Source of the DNA: Azolla caroliniana | Lineage: Eukaryota; Polypodiophyta | Length of the DNA stretch: 64,000 nucleotides | Direction: 5' to 3' | Assembly (NCBI GenBank): GCA_043228905.1 | Contig: JBHGNT010000010.1 | Coordinates: forward strand, 22,258,001-22,322,000 | Part shown: positions 46,958-58,800 of the stretch, piece by piece | Numbering within the stretch: position 1 is the first letter of the stretch | Layout: every line of letters starts with the position of its first letter | The notes under the pieces: generated by a model | What the model was told of the DNA's origin: nothing | The model's input: the letters and a program-made list of their open reading frames with translations, nothing else | The model's database searches: none | Translations under genes and position numbers: made by a program

Positions 46958-47073
46958 TCAGCTATTATATATGTATGTCCGCAGAGATGTATATTGATGA
47001 TATCTAATTGAGCTGCCTGCCATTATTTCCTTCTGAGTTTTGGCGGTCTCAATCCCCATCCAGGGATTCAGGG
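46311..47073. other. Intergenic region and probable IRX10 5' region
   Basis: A (CTT)n microsatellite at about 46920-46956 lies about 120 bp before the IRX10-like start codon, probably in its 5' UTR. tattatatatgtat (about 46965) is AT-rich and not a certain TATA box. No other gene seen. Confidence 0.4.
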
Positions 47074-48872
47074 ATGCAGGTCGCATCAACAAACAACAAC
47101 AGAAGTATTCTGATCATCCTAACCTGCCTTCGACTAATGGGAGCACACTCCGCAATTATATACTACATTCTCCTGCCGTTCCTAAGCCATGTCATGTATG
47201 CCGCCGCCGCCATTCCTGCTTCACAATTGAAGGTCTACGTGTATGAGCTACCGAGGAGGTACAACGAAGAGGTGGTGGAGAAAGATCCACGTTGCCTGAG
47301 CCACATGTTTGCTGCAGAGATCTTCCTTCACACATTCCTCATGTCCAGCCCGTCCATCCGGACCATGAACCCTGGAGAAGCTCATTGGTTCTTTACCCCC
47401 GTCTACACCACCTGTGACCTGACCCCCAATGGGCTGCCCCTGCCTTTCCAAGCCCCTCGCATGATGAGAAGTGCCATCCAATTCATCGCCACACGTTGGC
47501 CCTTCTGGAACCGAACCCAGGGTGCTGATCACTTCTTCATTGCTCCTCATGACTTTGGTGCATGCTTCCACTATAAGGTACACACTTATTCTTAGAGAAT
47601 ACATACATATATGTATGGTGGCACAATCCCACCCCGCACAAATACTAGCTAGCTCAGGCAATATGCACTCCATGGAGAGGGAGTTTTTATACAAACTACT
47701 TACTAGCCCCATATTAATATATACCCTCCAAAAGAACCCACTTTCTCTCGCATCCTTAATTTTTTACACACATCTAGTGCCACATGCTATGAAGTGCAAG
47801 GTCTACACGAGGTTTTGGTGTTGCATTAGGTCTAGGCATGATCTTGTGTGTTATTGGTGTACACCAACCATTTTGAATGTGGGTTATCATGTTGTCAAAA
47901 CTACATTTTGAACGTAAATTATGGTGCATGAACGTTTTCCTCAAAGAAAGTGATGCTATCTTGATTTTTATGCACCTCTTTGTTGTTAAGGAAGAGAAGG
48001 CCATCAAGCGAGGCATATTACCGATCTTGAAACGTGCAACGTTAGTCCAAACTTTTGGACAGAGCTATCATGTGTGCATGCAAGAGGGCTCTATTGTCAT
48101 ACCACCATATGCTCCACCATCAAGGATCATAGCCCATCTGATTCCTCGGAACACGCCTCGTTCCATTTTCGCTTACTTCCGCGGCTTGTTTTACGATCTC
48201 GAAAACGATCCTGATGGAGGTTATTATGCAAGGTACATTACATGCCTATGAAAATAAAAATGTGTGGTAGAGAGAAATTTGCAATGCAAGAGAGGTTTTA
48301 GATGGATGGAGAAGCTAAATCTTTTACTTTGTTGCGATTAACGCAGAGGAGCAAGGGCCTCTATATGGGAGAACTTCAAGAACAATCCTCTGTTTGATCT
48401 TTCATCAGACCATCCTATTACCTACTATGAGGATATGCAAAGGTCGATATTTTGTCTGTGTCCCTTGGGTTGGGCACCATGGAGTCCTCGGCTTGTGGAA
48501 GCTGTGGTGTTCGGTTGTATACCAGTGATAATAGCTGATGACATCGTGCTTCCTTTCGAGGACGCCATACCTTGGGATGACATTGGAGTGTTTGTTGCAG
48601 AGAAGGACGTGGCAAACCTTGACACCATACTCACTTCTATACCACCAAATGAGGTCTTCAAGAAACAAAAGGCTTTGGAGAATACGTCCATCAAACGCGC
48701 CATGCTTTTCCCTCGTCCATCCCTACCAAACGATGGCTTTCACCAAATCTTGAATGCACTCGCAAGGAAGTTGCCTCACAACCCCAAGATTTACCTTGAA
48801 GAAACCGGTACTACTCTACATCCACCTTTCAACTGGACTGCTGGTCCAGTCACAGATCTTACTCCATGGTAA
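47074..48872 (+). CDS. IRX10: IRX10-like GT47 xylan xylosyltransferase, 423 residues, 3 exons
   Basis: Exons 47074-47577, 47991-48232, 48347-48872, GT-AG and in phase. The N-terminus contains a hydrophobic signal-anchor region at about residues 12-45 (RSILIILTCLRLMG, IIYYILLPFLSHVMYAA). The GT47 exostosin domain fills the rest: LKVYVYELPRRYN, KDPRCLSHMFAAEIFLH, NRTQGADHFFIAPHDFGACF, ATLVQTFGQ, YFRGLFYDLENDPDGGYYAR, YYEDMQRSIFCLCPLGWAPW, SPRLVEAVVFGCIPVIIADD and the C-terminal NWTAGPV. It is very close throughout to IRX10/IRX10L, the Golgi enzyme that elongates the beta-1,4-xylan backbone together with IRX9 and IRX14 (family knowledge). Length fits (Arabidopsis about 412). The start chosen is the first ATG of the open frame; a second ATG 21 codons later (MGAHS) is possible. 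The small N-terminal excess is before the anchor. Confidence 0.95.
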
Positions 48873-49517
48873 AAAAGAAAAGAAAAAAAACAATCCATTT
48901 AATCAGATCCAAGATGGTGTGTCAGCCAAGGCCAACAACATTAACACTCACTCCCAATTTATCATAAATGATTATGATTCATTTATTTTTGTTAACATAC
49001 ATTGTAGTATGTACATAAATTTATTTTTTTGAATAAGGATTTTAATACATCTACAAACCTCCTTTGTATAATTTCATTTTGTTTGAAGATTGTACGTATG
49101 TGGGAGGAATTAGCCCGCAAGAGACAATTTGAGTGTTAGAAATACATACATTGAGACTTGAGACTCTTCGTTTACACATGTAAACATGTACAATGTCGTC
49201 GTATACGGTCTAATTATAGTGGGTGGGGATGATGAGCGCCTCGTTCTGCCTAAATAAATGAAGCCCCGCTGCAATGGAAATAGATGAGATGGGTGGCTTT
49301 TGATTCTTCTTCGTGTTCTTTTTATTTTATTTTTTATCCCTATGCCAAAAATAGGCGAGAAGAAAAGGCAAAAAACGCGAGAAATTCGCCAAAGTATGCC
49401 AAAAATATGTAGCGAGCGACCTCTGTGGCACCTCACCTCCACACACCCTGCGATATTATTATATTCTTGCTGAATCCTTTCTCCATCCTTCCCTCTGCAC
49501 TTGCAGCAGCTTGTTAC
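48873..49517. other. Spacer between IRX10-like and SRC2-like genes
   Basis: 645 bp between stop and start of two genes on the same strand, containing the 3' UTR of the first (aataaggattttaa near 49032) and the promoter of the second. No open frame of interest. Confidence 0.5.
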
Positions 49518-50594
49518 ATGGCGATGAGCCCTCCTCCTGTCTGTGTAGATCTTGAGGTATCCATCACCTCCGCTCGTGATTTGAAGAACGTGAATTGGAA
49601 GCATGGCGATCTATGTGCCTATGCCGTGGCGTGGGTGGACGAGGAAAACAAGGTGGCCACACGTGTGGATGCATCAGGCGACACCAACCCATCGTGGGTG
49701 AAGCAGAACTTCAGCCTCCCTGTGAGGAAGCCCATCTCCGAGTGTGGACTGAGCATAGAGATTTATCATGACAAGGCGGCCAATCCTGAGAAAGCGCTGG
49801 TTGGCTCGGTGTCAATCCCACTGCCAGAGATAGTGGATGCCGGAGGGTGCGATGAGACCTTAGATTACAGCCTGAAGCTCAAGCGCCCATCTGGGCGGCC
49901 ACAAGGTAAGGTTGATTTCTCGGTTCGAGTGAGAGAGAGGCGGCGGTATGTGTCCCCACCCCCTCCCGCCCCAGCCTCCTTCTCCTCCTCCATATACACT
50001 ACTACTAGTAGTAGCAGTACGTCCCAACCACCCATAAGCCCTAGAGATGGGATTCCTACCTATACTTATCCACCTTCTAATTACCCCTACGTCCCTACCC
50101 CTAACAACAACAGAACGTCATCTTACCCCCCAACACCACCGCTTCCTGCTGCCCAACCCTATAATATTGGCCAGCCTTACCCTGGCTATAACACCCAACC
50201 TTATGCTGCACCAGCACCTTACCCCACTTATAACACATCCCCTCCTCCCGCACAACCTTATGCATACGTCCAACGCCCTTCGCCACCATCTTACGGTTCA
50301 GCCCCAGCACCCCAGTTGCTTGGCTACCCACAGGAAGCTCTCCCACTGAAGAAGGGCCCTCTTACTTCTTCTTCTTCTTCTTCTACTAGCCCATTTGGTG
50401 GCATGGGCACGGGTCTTGCCATTGGAGCCCTTGCAGGTGCTGTGGGCGGCCTAGCTCTTGACGAATTTGTACACCATGAGGAGAAGGAGGCAGCCGAAAG
50501 ACAAGCCGATGAGGATGCAGATCGATATGCCGAATTAGATGCTGCCCGCGATGACTATGGAGGAGATGACTATAGCTATGATGATGGTTTCTAG
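49518..50594 (+). CDS. SRC2-like C2-domain protein, 358 residues, intronless
   Basis: An N-terminal C2 domain spans residues about 8-135 (VDLEVSITSARDLKNVNWKH, AYAVAWVD, TNPSWVKQNFSLPV, LSIEIYHDK, LVGSVSIPLPEI, GKVDFSVRV). Residues about 145-290 are Pro/Tyr/Ser-rich with recurring PYP/YNT/QPY motifs. A Gly/Ala-rich hydrophobic helix (GTGLAIGALAGAVGGLALDEF, about 297-318) and an acidic, Asp/Tyr-rich tail ending YDDGF follow. This arrangement matches SRC2 (soybean cold-regulated 2) proteins. Those associate with ER or vacuolar membranes, and some bind calcium and stimulate RBOHF (family knowledge). In the C2 domain the calcium-binding Asp set is only partly conserved, so Ca2+ binding is uncertain. 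The frame is open further upstream, but this ATG is the first methionine and begins the C2 strand pattern at the usual distance. A nearby (TCT)n codes for Ser. Confidence 0.92.
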   Translation: MAMSPPPVCVDLEVSITSARDLKNVNWKHGDLCAYAVAWVDEENKVATRVDASGDTNPSWVKQNFSLPVRKPISECGLSIEIYHDKAANPEKALVGSVSIPLPEIVDAGGCDETLDYSLKLKRPSGRPQGKVDFSVRVRERRRYVSPPPPAPASFSSSIYTTTSSSSTSQPPISPRDGIPTYTYPPSNYPYVPTPNNNRTSSYPPTPPLPAAQPYNIGQPYPGYNTQPYAAPAPYPTYNTSPPPAQPYAYVQRPSPPSYGSAPAPQLLGYPQEALPLKKGPLTSSSSSSTSPFGGMGTGLAIGALAGAVGGLALDEFVHHEEKEAAERQADEDADRYAELDAARDDYGGDDYSYDDGF

Positions 50595-52590
50595 GTGGAG
50601 ATTTGAAGATCCTTTGTTAAACTCGATGGTCCGAGATAGATTATAGAGAATAATAATTACTATGTCTATTTGAGGATTACTCAATTCACTCCATATAAGA
50701 CCCGGTATAATATTATGCCCCCCCAATGGGGCCCTCAATAATTACTATGGCTATTTCATGATTGGTCATGTGCTCGATATAATCTACCGGTATAATATTG
50801 CGCCTCCAATGGTTCTTCTTAGCTTTAATCCTGGACTCTGTCTGGAGTTCAGTATATATAAGTATTGTGTATAGCCTCTTCCCCACAATAATGCGTCAGA
50901 GAATTGTACAATCTACTTGCCTATATAGAGATTTTGGCCTTATATGGATGCATACATGATTTTTCTAAATTGGTACTGGATTGTTTATAATGCATTACTA
51001 CCAGATGAATGGCAATCTCTAATTATTTGCGTGTTTTGCAAATAGCGCTGTGGGTTCAAGATTTGATATGAGATTAGACTGATATTATCATATTTGAAAA
51101 CAGTAATAGACGCCGCTAGGGCAGGAACAACGTCGAGAATATTCAATTATATATATATATATATATATAGACAACCCTGCATTGAGATCAAGCTGCATGC
51201 AGGCATTAGGCAGCGAGCAAGTACCAGCTTTGCATTAATGACATAGTTTAGTTGGTCTTGTATAACGAGTTGGCTCATGAAGGGAGTACTCCTACTAATT
51301 AATAAGTCTAGATACTATTTTACAAGAAGAATTGTGTACTTGCCCTACTTATAGATGAAACGCATGAGATATATTATAAAGAGAGGATTTTGTTTCCATT
51401 CCATTGAATATAATACAAATACATATGTATATATAACTATCATGGGGGCTTGGCGCTGATCATGGATAGACTCCATGAATTATGCGCTTGACAGGACTCT
51501 TAAGAATCTAAATTAACACTAGCTCCGCCATCTCTCTGATGGTTACAACCAACTGCCAACGTTGAGGGAGGGTTCATAACTATTGCATTCTTATATTAAA
51601 AACCTTGTACATAATTTCATGTCTCTAACTAGCCCAGCATACCATAACTGCCAACATTGATAAAGGGTTCATGACTATTGCTTGCATTCTTTTGTAAACA
51701 GTTTACATCATGTCTTAGAGATCTCCATATCATGATGCAATGAGCACTTGATCCTACTCTCGCTTGAGTCTTTGATCTGATGCATTTAGGCGTGCTTGTA
51801 AATGTTACACATAGATAGACACCGCAACCTTTTACTTTCATGTGCCCTTCTAACTGGTAGATGATATATTTTCCACGCGTTGGCATGACTCTCTGGAGGT
51901 TCATTGTGACACCTTGTCATTGACAAAAGCTATTTGAGGTAGTCTAGACTATGTTTTAGCACTCCATGAGATTCACACACCAAGATTTAGTCATGAACAC
52001 TCAAAGAAGAAATATGAACCGATGTACGCATCATATTATTTCCCCTTTCCACCTCGGACACGTGTGATGAATCTGCCACATTATCCCATGCAAAGTCCAA
52101 AAGAGGGTTACGGGAGGGTGGAGGTCACATACATGCTTTGTCAATTAGACCTCTTCTTTTGTAGTGTGAACAGGGGAGGGAGGGGGTCTCTAGAGTGAAC
52201 CTCCACTTCCTTGTGCAATAACCAAACACGGATGCCAACTAGGAGTAAATGGAAGTCGAGGTATAAACGTTTTTACAATATTTAAATCAGTTTTGTAGAA
52301 AAACATCATGATCACACATAAAGAAATAATGTTTCAAGTGGACTTAGTAAGCAAGAGAACAAAGGCTATTGAATTGGGACGAAGGTTTGGACTAATGGTC
52401 AAGGGAAGATTGCGCTATCACTATCACGCCACCATACCCCCAAAGCCCACACCATTAGAAGTAGTAATCATCCATTAATACATAATATATATAATTGGTA
52501 AATGTGCACTTTGTGCTTGCTGCCTCCTTAATGTAATAGACACATATATCATAAATAACAAAATAGTCATTGGACGTGGAGATTTCCCAA

Positions 52591-52623
<33 letters not shown>

Positions 52624-52922
52624 ATATATATATATACACACACACACATACATACATATACTCATTACACATGCATGGGTAGTCTAATATATTAATTAAT
52701 CGATGGCATGGTGCAAGGATGGAGTGCTTAATTATGATGAAGTGCCATTGTATTGTGCAAAATTCTGGTGAGCATATAGCAGCATCATCAATCAGGCCGG
52801 GTGAAGCAAATCAAATATATATACCCATAATTAATTCTTCTAAATCCATGCATTGCAATTAACACCATTCATCATCATCATCGTCGGAATAGTTACATTA
52901 TATTTATCTTCCGCATACAAAC

Positions 52923-52971
<49 letters not shown>

Positions 52972-53117
52972 AACAACACATCTTAGGTCCCGCTGTGAGT
53001 AGGAGCCTTCAACATAAAAGTTATATGGATCGCTCCATGAGGAGCTAACGATGGTTTTATCATGCTGCATCGATGGCACTACCTGACGAATTAATAACCA
53101 CCACATTTCTGTCTTAT
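50595..53117. other. Intergenic region
   Basis: No gene recognised. A diverged direct repeat (ccaac(g/a)ttga..a(a/g)ggttcat(a/g)actattg) occurs near 51556 and 51650. Microsatellites: (AT)n near 51150, (CT)n at about 52592-52622 and 52927-52957. The last part holds the 3' end of the minus-strand acidic-protein gene. Confidence 0.45.
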
Positions 53118-53741
53118 TCAGTTTTTCTTTGCTTCGCCTCCTTCCGCTTCTTCTAATTCATCAGTGATAACGTCTTTAAATGCGGATGGCGTTTCTTCTT
53201 CTCCTTCTCCTTTTTCAGATGCATTATTGGTAGTGATATTAGTAGGTAACACAGCAGCTGGTGGTTTAATTGCTACAGCTTCTTCTGTTACTCCAGTTGA
53301 TTTGTTATCTGCAGTTATAACAACAGCTCTAAGTGCTGAATCATCATCATCATCATGCTGAGTTGAATCTGATGACGGTGCGCCCCCATCACTAGCAGCA
53401 ACTTCTTCTTCGCTACTGATCTCATCCTCACCAAGAATTTGCAGCTCCTTCACCGCCCGAGTCACAACTTCCTCATCGGTACTTATAATAGTACTGGTAG
53501 TAGACATGGTTGACGAAACAGCAGCTGGATCAATCGCGTCCTGGAAGTATTCAAATACAGATCAGGCTTATATGCATATAAATGTTCGCAGTCATCCCAT
53601 TAGCTGTATTATTATACTATTAATGAAGATCAGGATCATCAGGAAGATATAATATGTTCAAACGCAAGAGTGAATCAGTTTCAACTCAGACTATTATGTA
53701 ATTATTACCTCAACAACAACAACGTCGATGGATTCGGCCAT
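53118..53741 (-). CDS. Small acidic protein of unknown function, 151 residues, 2 exons
   Basis: Exons in coding order 53709-53741 (MAESIDVVVVE) and 53118-53540, GT-AG and phase 0. I do not recognise a family. The protein is low-complexity: rich in Glu, Asp, Ser, Thr and Ala, with an acidic run HDDDDD near the middle, EGEEE near the C-terminus and a Lys end (EAKKN). There is no signal peptide, membrane segment or cysteine. It is probably intrinsically disordered. A TATA-like ttataaat on the minus strand lies about 100 bp before the start codon (near 53845), which supports a real transcript. The short first exon depends on one donor (gag|gtaata), and the alternative is a start at the internal MSTTS in exon 2. 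It could also be the acidic tail of a longer, unrecognised gene. Confidence 0.6.
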
Positions 53742-55899
53742 GATCAAGGTATATGATGATTGGATTAACTAAGGTTACCAGCTATGCAACGGAAATGCAA
53801 AATGTTGTGAGATGACTGATGAGGAAAGGATCCAGGCTGAATTTATAAGCGAGAAAAAGAGGCCAATTTTTTTTAGGAATCCCAGGTCCCCTCCCCGTCT
53901 TTCCCCTTTTCAGGACTGAGGACTCATTTACAATAGATTAAGAAAGTATTTACTATATAACGAACAGCCAGCTAGCCTAGCCTAGGAGGGTACATACTTA
54001 TTACTGATGCAATACAGATACAAGTAACCAATTCATTGGCAAAACAAGAGGAAGGTACGGCCGGCCTTTGCTTTTGTGCAAGATGCCTTCCCTTTCACCT
54101 CAATACGATTTATCAAGTTTTAGGCCTATTTCCAGGAATTAGTTGGTTAACGTAAAATATCAGGAAATTATATAAATTATTGTCTTACCCATTTATGCTA
54201 GTCGGAATCATCACGCTAGTGATGATTGTCTTATGCATTTAACGATGATCAACTTGATTATCCTAAGTTGTTATAAGTGTATACCACCTTGTATACTGCA
54301 CAATTTTCAGTATAACATTGTGTCATAGTGCCAATTTTGTTCATGATATATATATTTGATATGCCGATTTGCAAATGTGCAGGTTATATACGGTGTAGAT
54401 GTTTGCAAAGAGGAGACCATTCTCTTGCTGTGTGTCCAGCTGGAAAGGAAGATCTCTGTGGCTTCTTATCTACATCGCTATTAGAGAATCTGTCCGTAAA
54501 GAGAATCGGTAAACCCTAAACTTTTCAAATGACATTCAAAGATGTAAGTTTTTGCCACGCCAAAATCAAAACAGCAATTCCCATTCCATCGTTTTGGTTT
54601 TCTTTCCAGAAGTTTTTGAAAGTCTGATACCATTAGCTGGACAACACCCACTTTTCCAGATGCCAAAGACACAGAATCACACTGTTACAAAAGTACAACA
54701 CAAAGGCTGCCAACAATCCTATTACCCTAAACTATTCATTCATAATTCATCACTTTTGTTATTATATGTTAATCACTTTCTCTTATCGTTTGGGAACATT
54801 TTAGTACATATTCATTTAAAGCCTAAAATTAGAAGCACATGCCTAAGAACATCACGTCACCATTGATCCTCAAGCCCTTGAAAACTTCCGTTGCTTAACT
54901 AGAATTTAGTATAAATATCTAAATAATGAGTTGTTTCATTGTATTGTACTGGAATTTCATCAATATAAAGCAAGACACTCAGTGCAATAATACTGGCACT
55001 ACTAATTTGTTGCAAGCTCACTTTCAAAAAGTATGCATAAGAAACAATGTATGCATAAGAAATTGCTCAAATTTTCGTAGGGTCAGATATTTTACACGAG
55101 ATTTGTAGTAACAATTTACAGTTGCTAGTATACATTGTAGGAATTGGAAACTAACGTTAAAATCAAAGCTGACATCCAAGAGTATTCATGCACACATGCT
55201 GCAGCAAAACTATTGAAGGTTAAAACTTGCCCCACGGGCACGTATCCAAAAGCATGTACTGTGAGAAGAGAAAATGTGTGATTTCCCAATCTATGTCAGA
55301 TTGTTAAGTCTTGTCATTCTCTACCTCCATTTGTGCCAATTCACTCAACAGTTTTTCTTTGGCGATGCAAACCTTCAACAACATCCACACCAGCAATGAG
55401 CATGTCGTAGAGCCTATAGGTACGCAACTCCAGTTGACTCCATGAAGATAAATCACTTGCTTTTAGTTCCAAATCCACAATTAGCTTACACCAAACAACT
55501 CACCACATATAAAAAGTGGCGGATGGGATGGACATCTCACAACCACGTGCATCATCATAGTTGACTTCGTACTGACCCATAGCAAACATTCAGGTTTTCA
55601 TTCAAATCTGTTTTACAAGCTTCTATGTCTCTAAGGCTATCTGAGTAAAAGAATATATGTGGCTTTTCTTTAAATATTTCTAGTCTGAAGGTCACTTTCC
55701 ATCTTTTCCCACTGAACATAATTGTGTATAGACCATAGATGGATGTCCCTAAACAATATCAGATAATCAGCTAGACTTCTCTGTATAACTAAGAAGAAAA
55801 AAAAAAAATGAAAATTGATTGAAAGGAAAGGAAACAATCCAAGAGTTAAATATGTTCCCAATTGAAAAGCCTACAGACAAAAACCAATGCCACAGTGTG
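53742..55899. other. Intergenic region
   Basis: No gene recognised. Open frames at 54328-54519 and 54552-54866 are short and without family resemblance. It holds the probable 3' UTR of S-formylglutathione hydrolase at the right edge and the acidic-protein promoter at the left. Confidence 0.45.
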
Positions 55900-58800
55900 T
55901 CAAGCGCACAATGCTTCAGCATGATGCTTTATATGATCCTCAACAAATGAAGCAATAAAGAAATAGGAATGATCATATCCTGGTTGCAACCGTAGGATTA
56001 ACGGTATCCCAGCAAGATTGCAGGCATCCTGGAAATTCTCTGGCAACAATTGCTTATCATGTAAGAACTTGTCTGCATCACCCTGTTCCAGAGAATATGA
56101 AGTTTTATGCTCAAAAAATGCCATACCTTGAAGGACAGAAAAACCTACTCTTTTCTTATCTCAGCAATCATCAGAAATCAATCAATCTAAACAAAGACCA
56201 AAGACCAAAAACCAATATAAATAAAAAAAACATATCAACTATACCTGATCAATTAATATGCTTGTTCTGTTCAGACCTTTGTAATTCTTCGCGAGTTCAG
56301 TCGCATCATAGTCCTGGGGCAATCGACATACGTATAACATATCACAAAATAAATTCTTTAAGCTCAGAAAATAATGGCAATCGATATGATTTAGTATATC
56401 ATTTTCACTAATAATTTCTTTTTAGGATGAACAAACAAGAGAATCCAGGTAGTGCTAAGATTAATACATAGAAACATGGAATATGAAATAACTTCAATGG
56501 TGTGGTGATGAACAATCTCTACAACTGCTCCAGACAAGATTAGCTAAAAAAAGGTGACAAACTAAGCTGCACCGAGAAACATTAGGAGCACATAATGTAA
56601 AGCTGAACAATAACTTTCTCGATGGAGGGGATGAGAGTGGTAGAGTGGGTAGAACAAAAAGAAATAGGACAGAAAGTGATATGTGGGTCCTCAACCATCA
56701 TTAGGCTAAGAATCTAAAGAAGAACCATGCAACTCTTGTGAACCATGAAACAATAATCAGTTTCCTAATACAGAGAGAAGAAAAATGTAGACAAACCTTC
56801 CACAAAGATTGATCAGAGCCCAAATATCCTGGAAAAGCCTTTTGTCCCCAAGGGCAAGCTATTGGATTACAAATTGGAGCAAAAGCTGAAACAGACTGAA
56901 ACAGAAAACGAGATGTTGTGTTTTGCTTCATAAATAAATTAAGTCTAGAAAGCATAATTGTGTTTGTTCAATCACCTTGTACTTATCTGAGTTTTTCAAA
57001 AAAATAGTGAGTGCACCATGCCCACCCATAGAATGTCCAAAAATTGATGCACGGGTAATATCAAGTTGTGGAAAGTTTTCATTCAAAAGCTCTGGTACTT
57101 CTTCTGTTACATAACTGTACATCTGCCAATTTTTCCATTTTGATTGTGTCGCATTTAAATAGAAGCCAGCACCTGCAAATTAGTTAAACATAAACTCAGC
57201 AAGCCTCATAACTTAAGGAATGCTCACGAGTGAGATTGGGTACGATACACTTTTAACATCAAGTAACCAGCACCAAACTGTCATGGACATGAATACATCA
57301 AAATGCCACGTATGAACAATGCCTTCAGTTCATCTGTTATTCCCGTAAACCATATCATCATCAGAAAGGACCATCTGCATGGTGTAAATGAATTAACTAG
57401 GGGATATAATAGAATGCAAGGACAATTGGAAGCCTACTTCTTATGGATCATGCATCAACCTGAGGGTTAATCCTAATAATCACTATTTACATATAACTTA
57501 AGTAGTTGTACCCTAAAATGGAGTAAATTATAATTTCAATGAAGCTGTTAAGACAGTAGCTGATGGCCATCGGAATCAAAATTATGGAACCTAATAAACC
57601 ACTGTCCTATTGTCAAGACCTACAAAACAGTCTCATTTTACTTCAATAAGATTAGATGTGCAAATAATACGTTTTAACCTTCAGATTTTAAAATCCAAAT
57701 GAGGACATTTACAATTCAAAACATGCTGAAAAGCATGAACAGATAAATGTGAACAGACTCGGGGTTAATCCTAATCACAACTATTTACATATAACTTAGG
57801 TAGATATACCCTAAAATAGAGTAAATTATAATGTCAATGACGCTGTTAGGAGTCAGGACAGTAGCTGGTGGCTATTGGAATCAAAATTGTGGAACCTAAT
57901 AAACCACTGTCCCATTGTCAAGACCTACAAAACAGTCTCATTTTACTTCAATAAGATTAGATGTGCAAATAATACGTTTGAACCTTTAGATTTCAAAATC
58001 CAAACAAGGACATTTACAATTCAAGATATGTTGAAACACACGAACAGATTAAATACGTACACACCCTACCTACACCAAAGTCCCAACTGTCAGCCTCCCC
58101 TTCCACATTCAGTCCTCCTGTAGGCACAGGCACACAATGCCAGCAAGTCAATAATTAATTATATAAATAATGCATGAGATACATTCACTATGCATCACAA
58201 TCAATAAATTGGAACATTTTAAGTATTTCTCTTACATCCAAAGTCAATTGCAACAATATTTATTGCTAAATCAACAAGGTGATAAGGTGTTATTTATCAG
58301 CATCTTGGGACACACACAGCTCAACAATACTCATCAACAAAGGCTTCCACCATCACTATCACATCCCTTCAGTCAATCCATGTAGTATCAGTGGAAAAAC
58401 ATATCTTGTCAAGTAGCACACAAATCTTTCACCAAAAAAAGAAATCATCAATTCTCTGATCCATCCTTTTTCAATGTATTTGGCCAGAATTAGAACAACA
58501 TGTAAATTGAAACCATAATGAAAAGCTAGAATTTTGAAAAGTGAAAAAAAATGAAAACATAGAAATTTAAAAAGTGAAAGAAAAATGAAAAGTTTGTGGG
58601 AAATTATCATGATCATCAAAAATGCTTTTCTAGCTTATGAGATCTTGAAATTATGTAGGAAAGTTCAATTTTACGAAGTTACTTGGAGATGTGTCAGTGC
58701 AGATGAGGGCAACGCCCTCCTTTGCCGCAAATTTCTGTGCTCCTGACTTTATAATAAAATTTTCATCTGAGCAAGTGAGACCAGATAACCAGTACAGTAC

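Noticed and set aside
49425-49517. N-terminal extension of the SRC2-like protein upstream of the ATG at 49518
   Set aside because: There is no ATG in the extension, and the residues (HLHTPCDIII...) do not belong to the C2 family. The ATG at 49518 gives the normal N-terminus.
50047-50349. 100-codon Pro/Leu-rich frame
   Set aside because: It is an overlapping frame of the Pro/Tyr-rich part of the SRC2-like gene.
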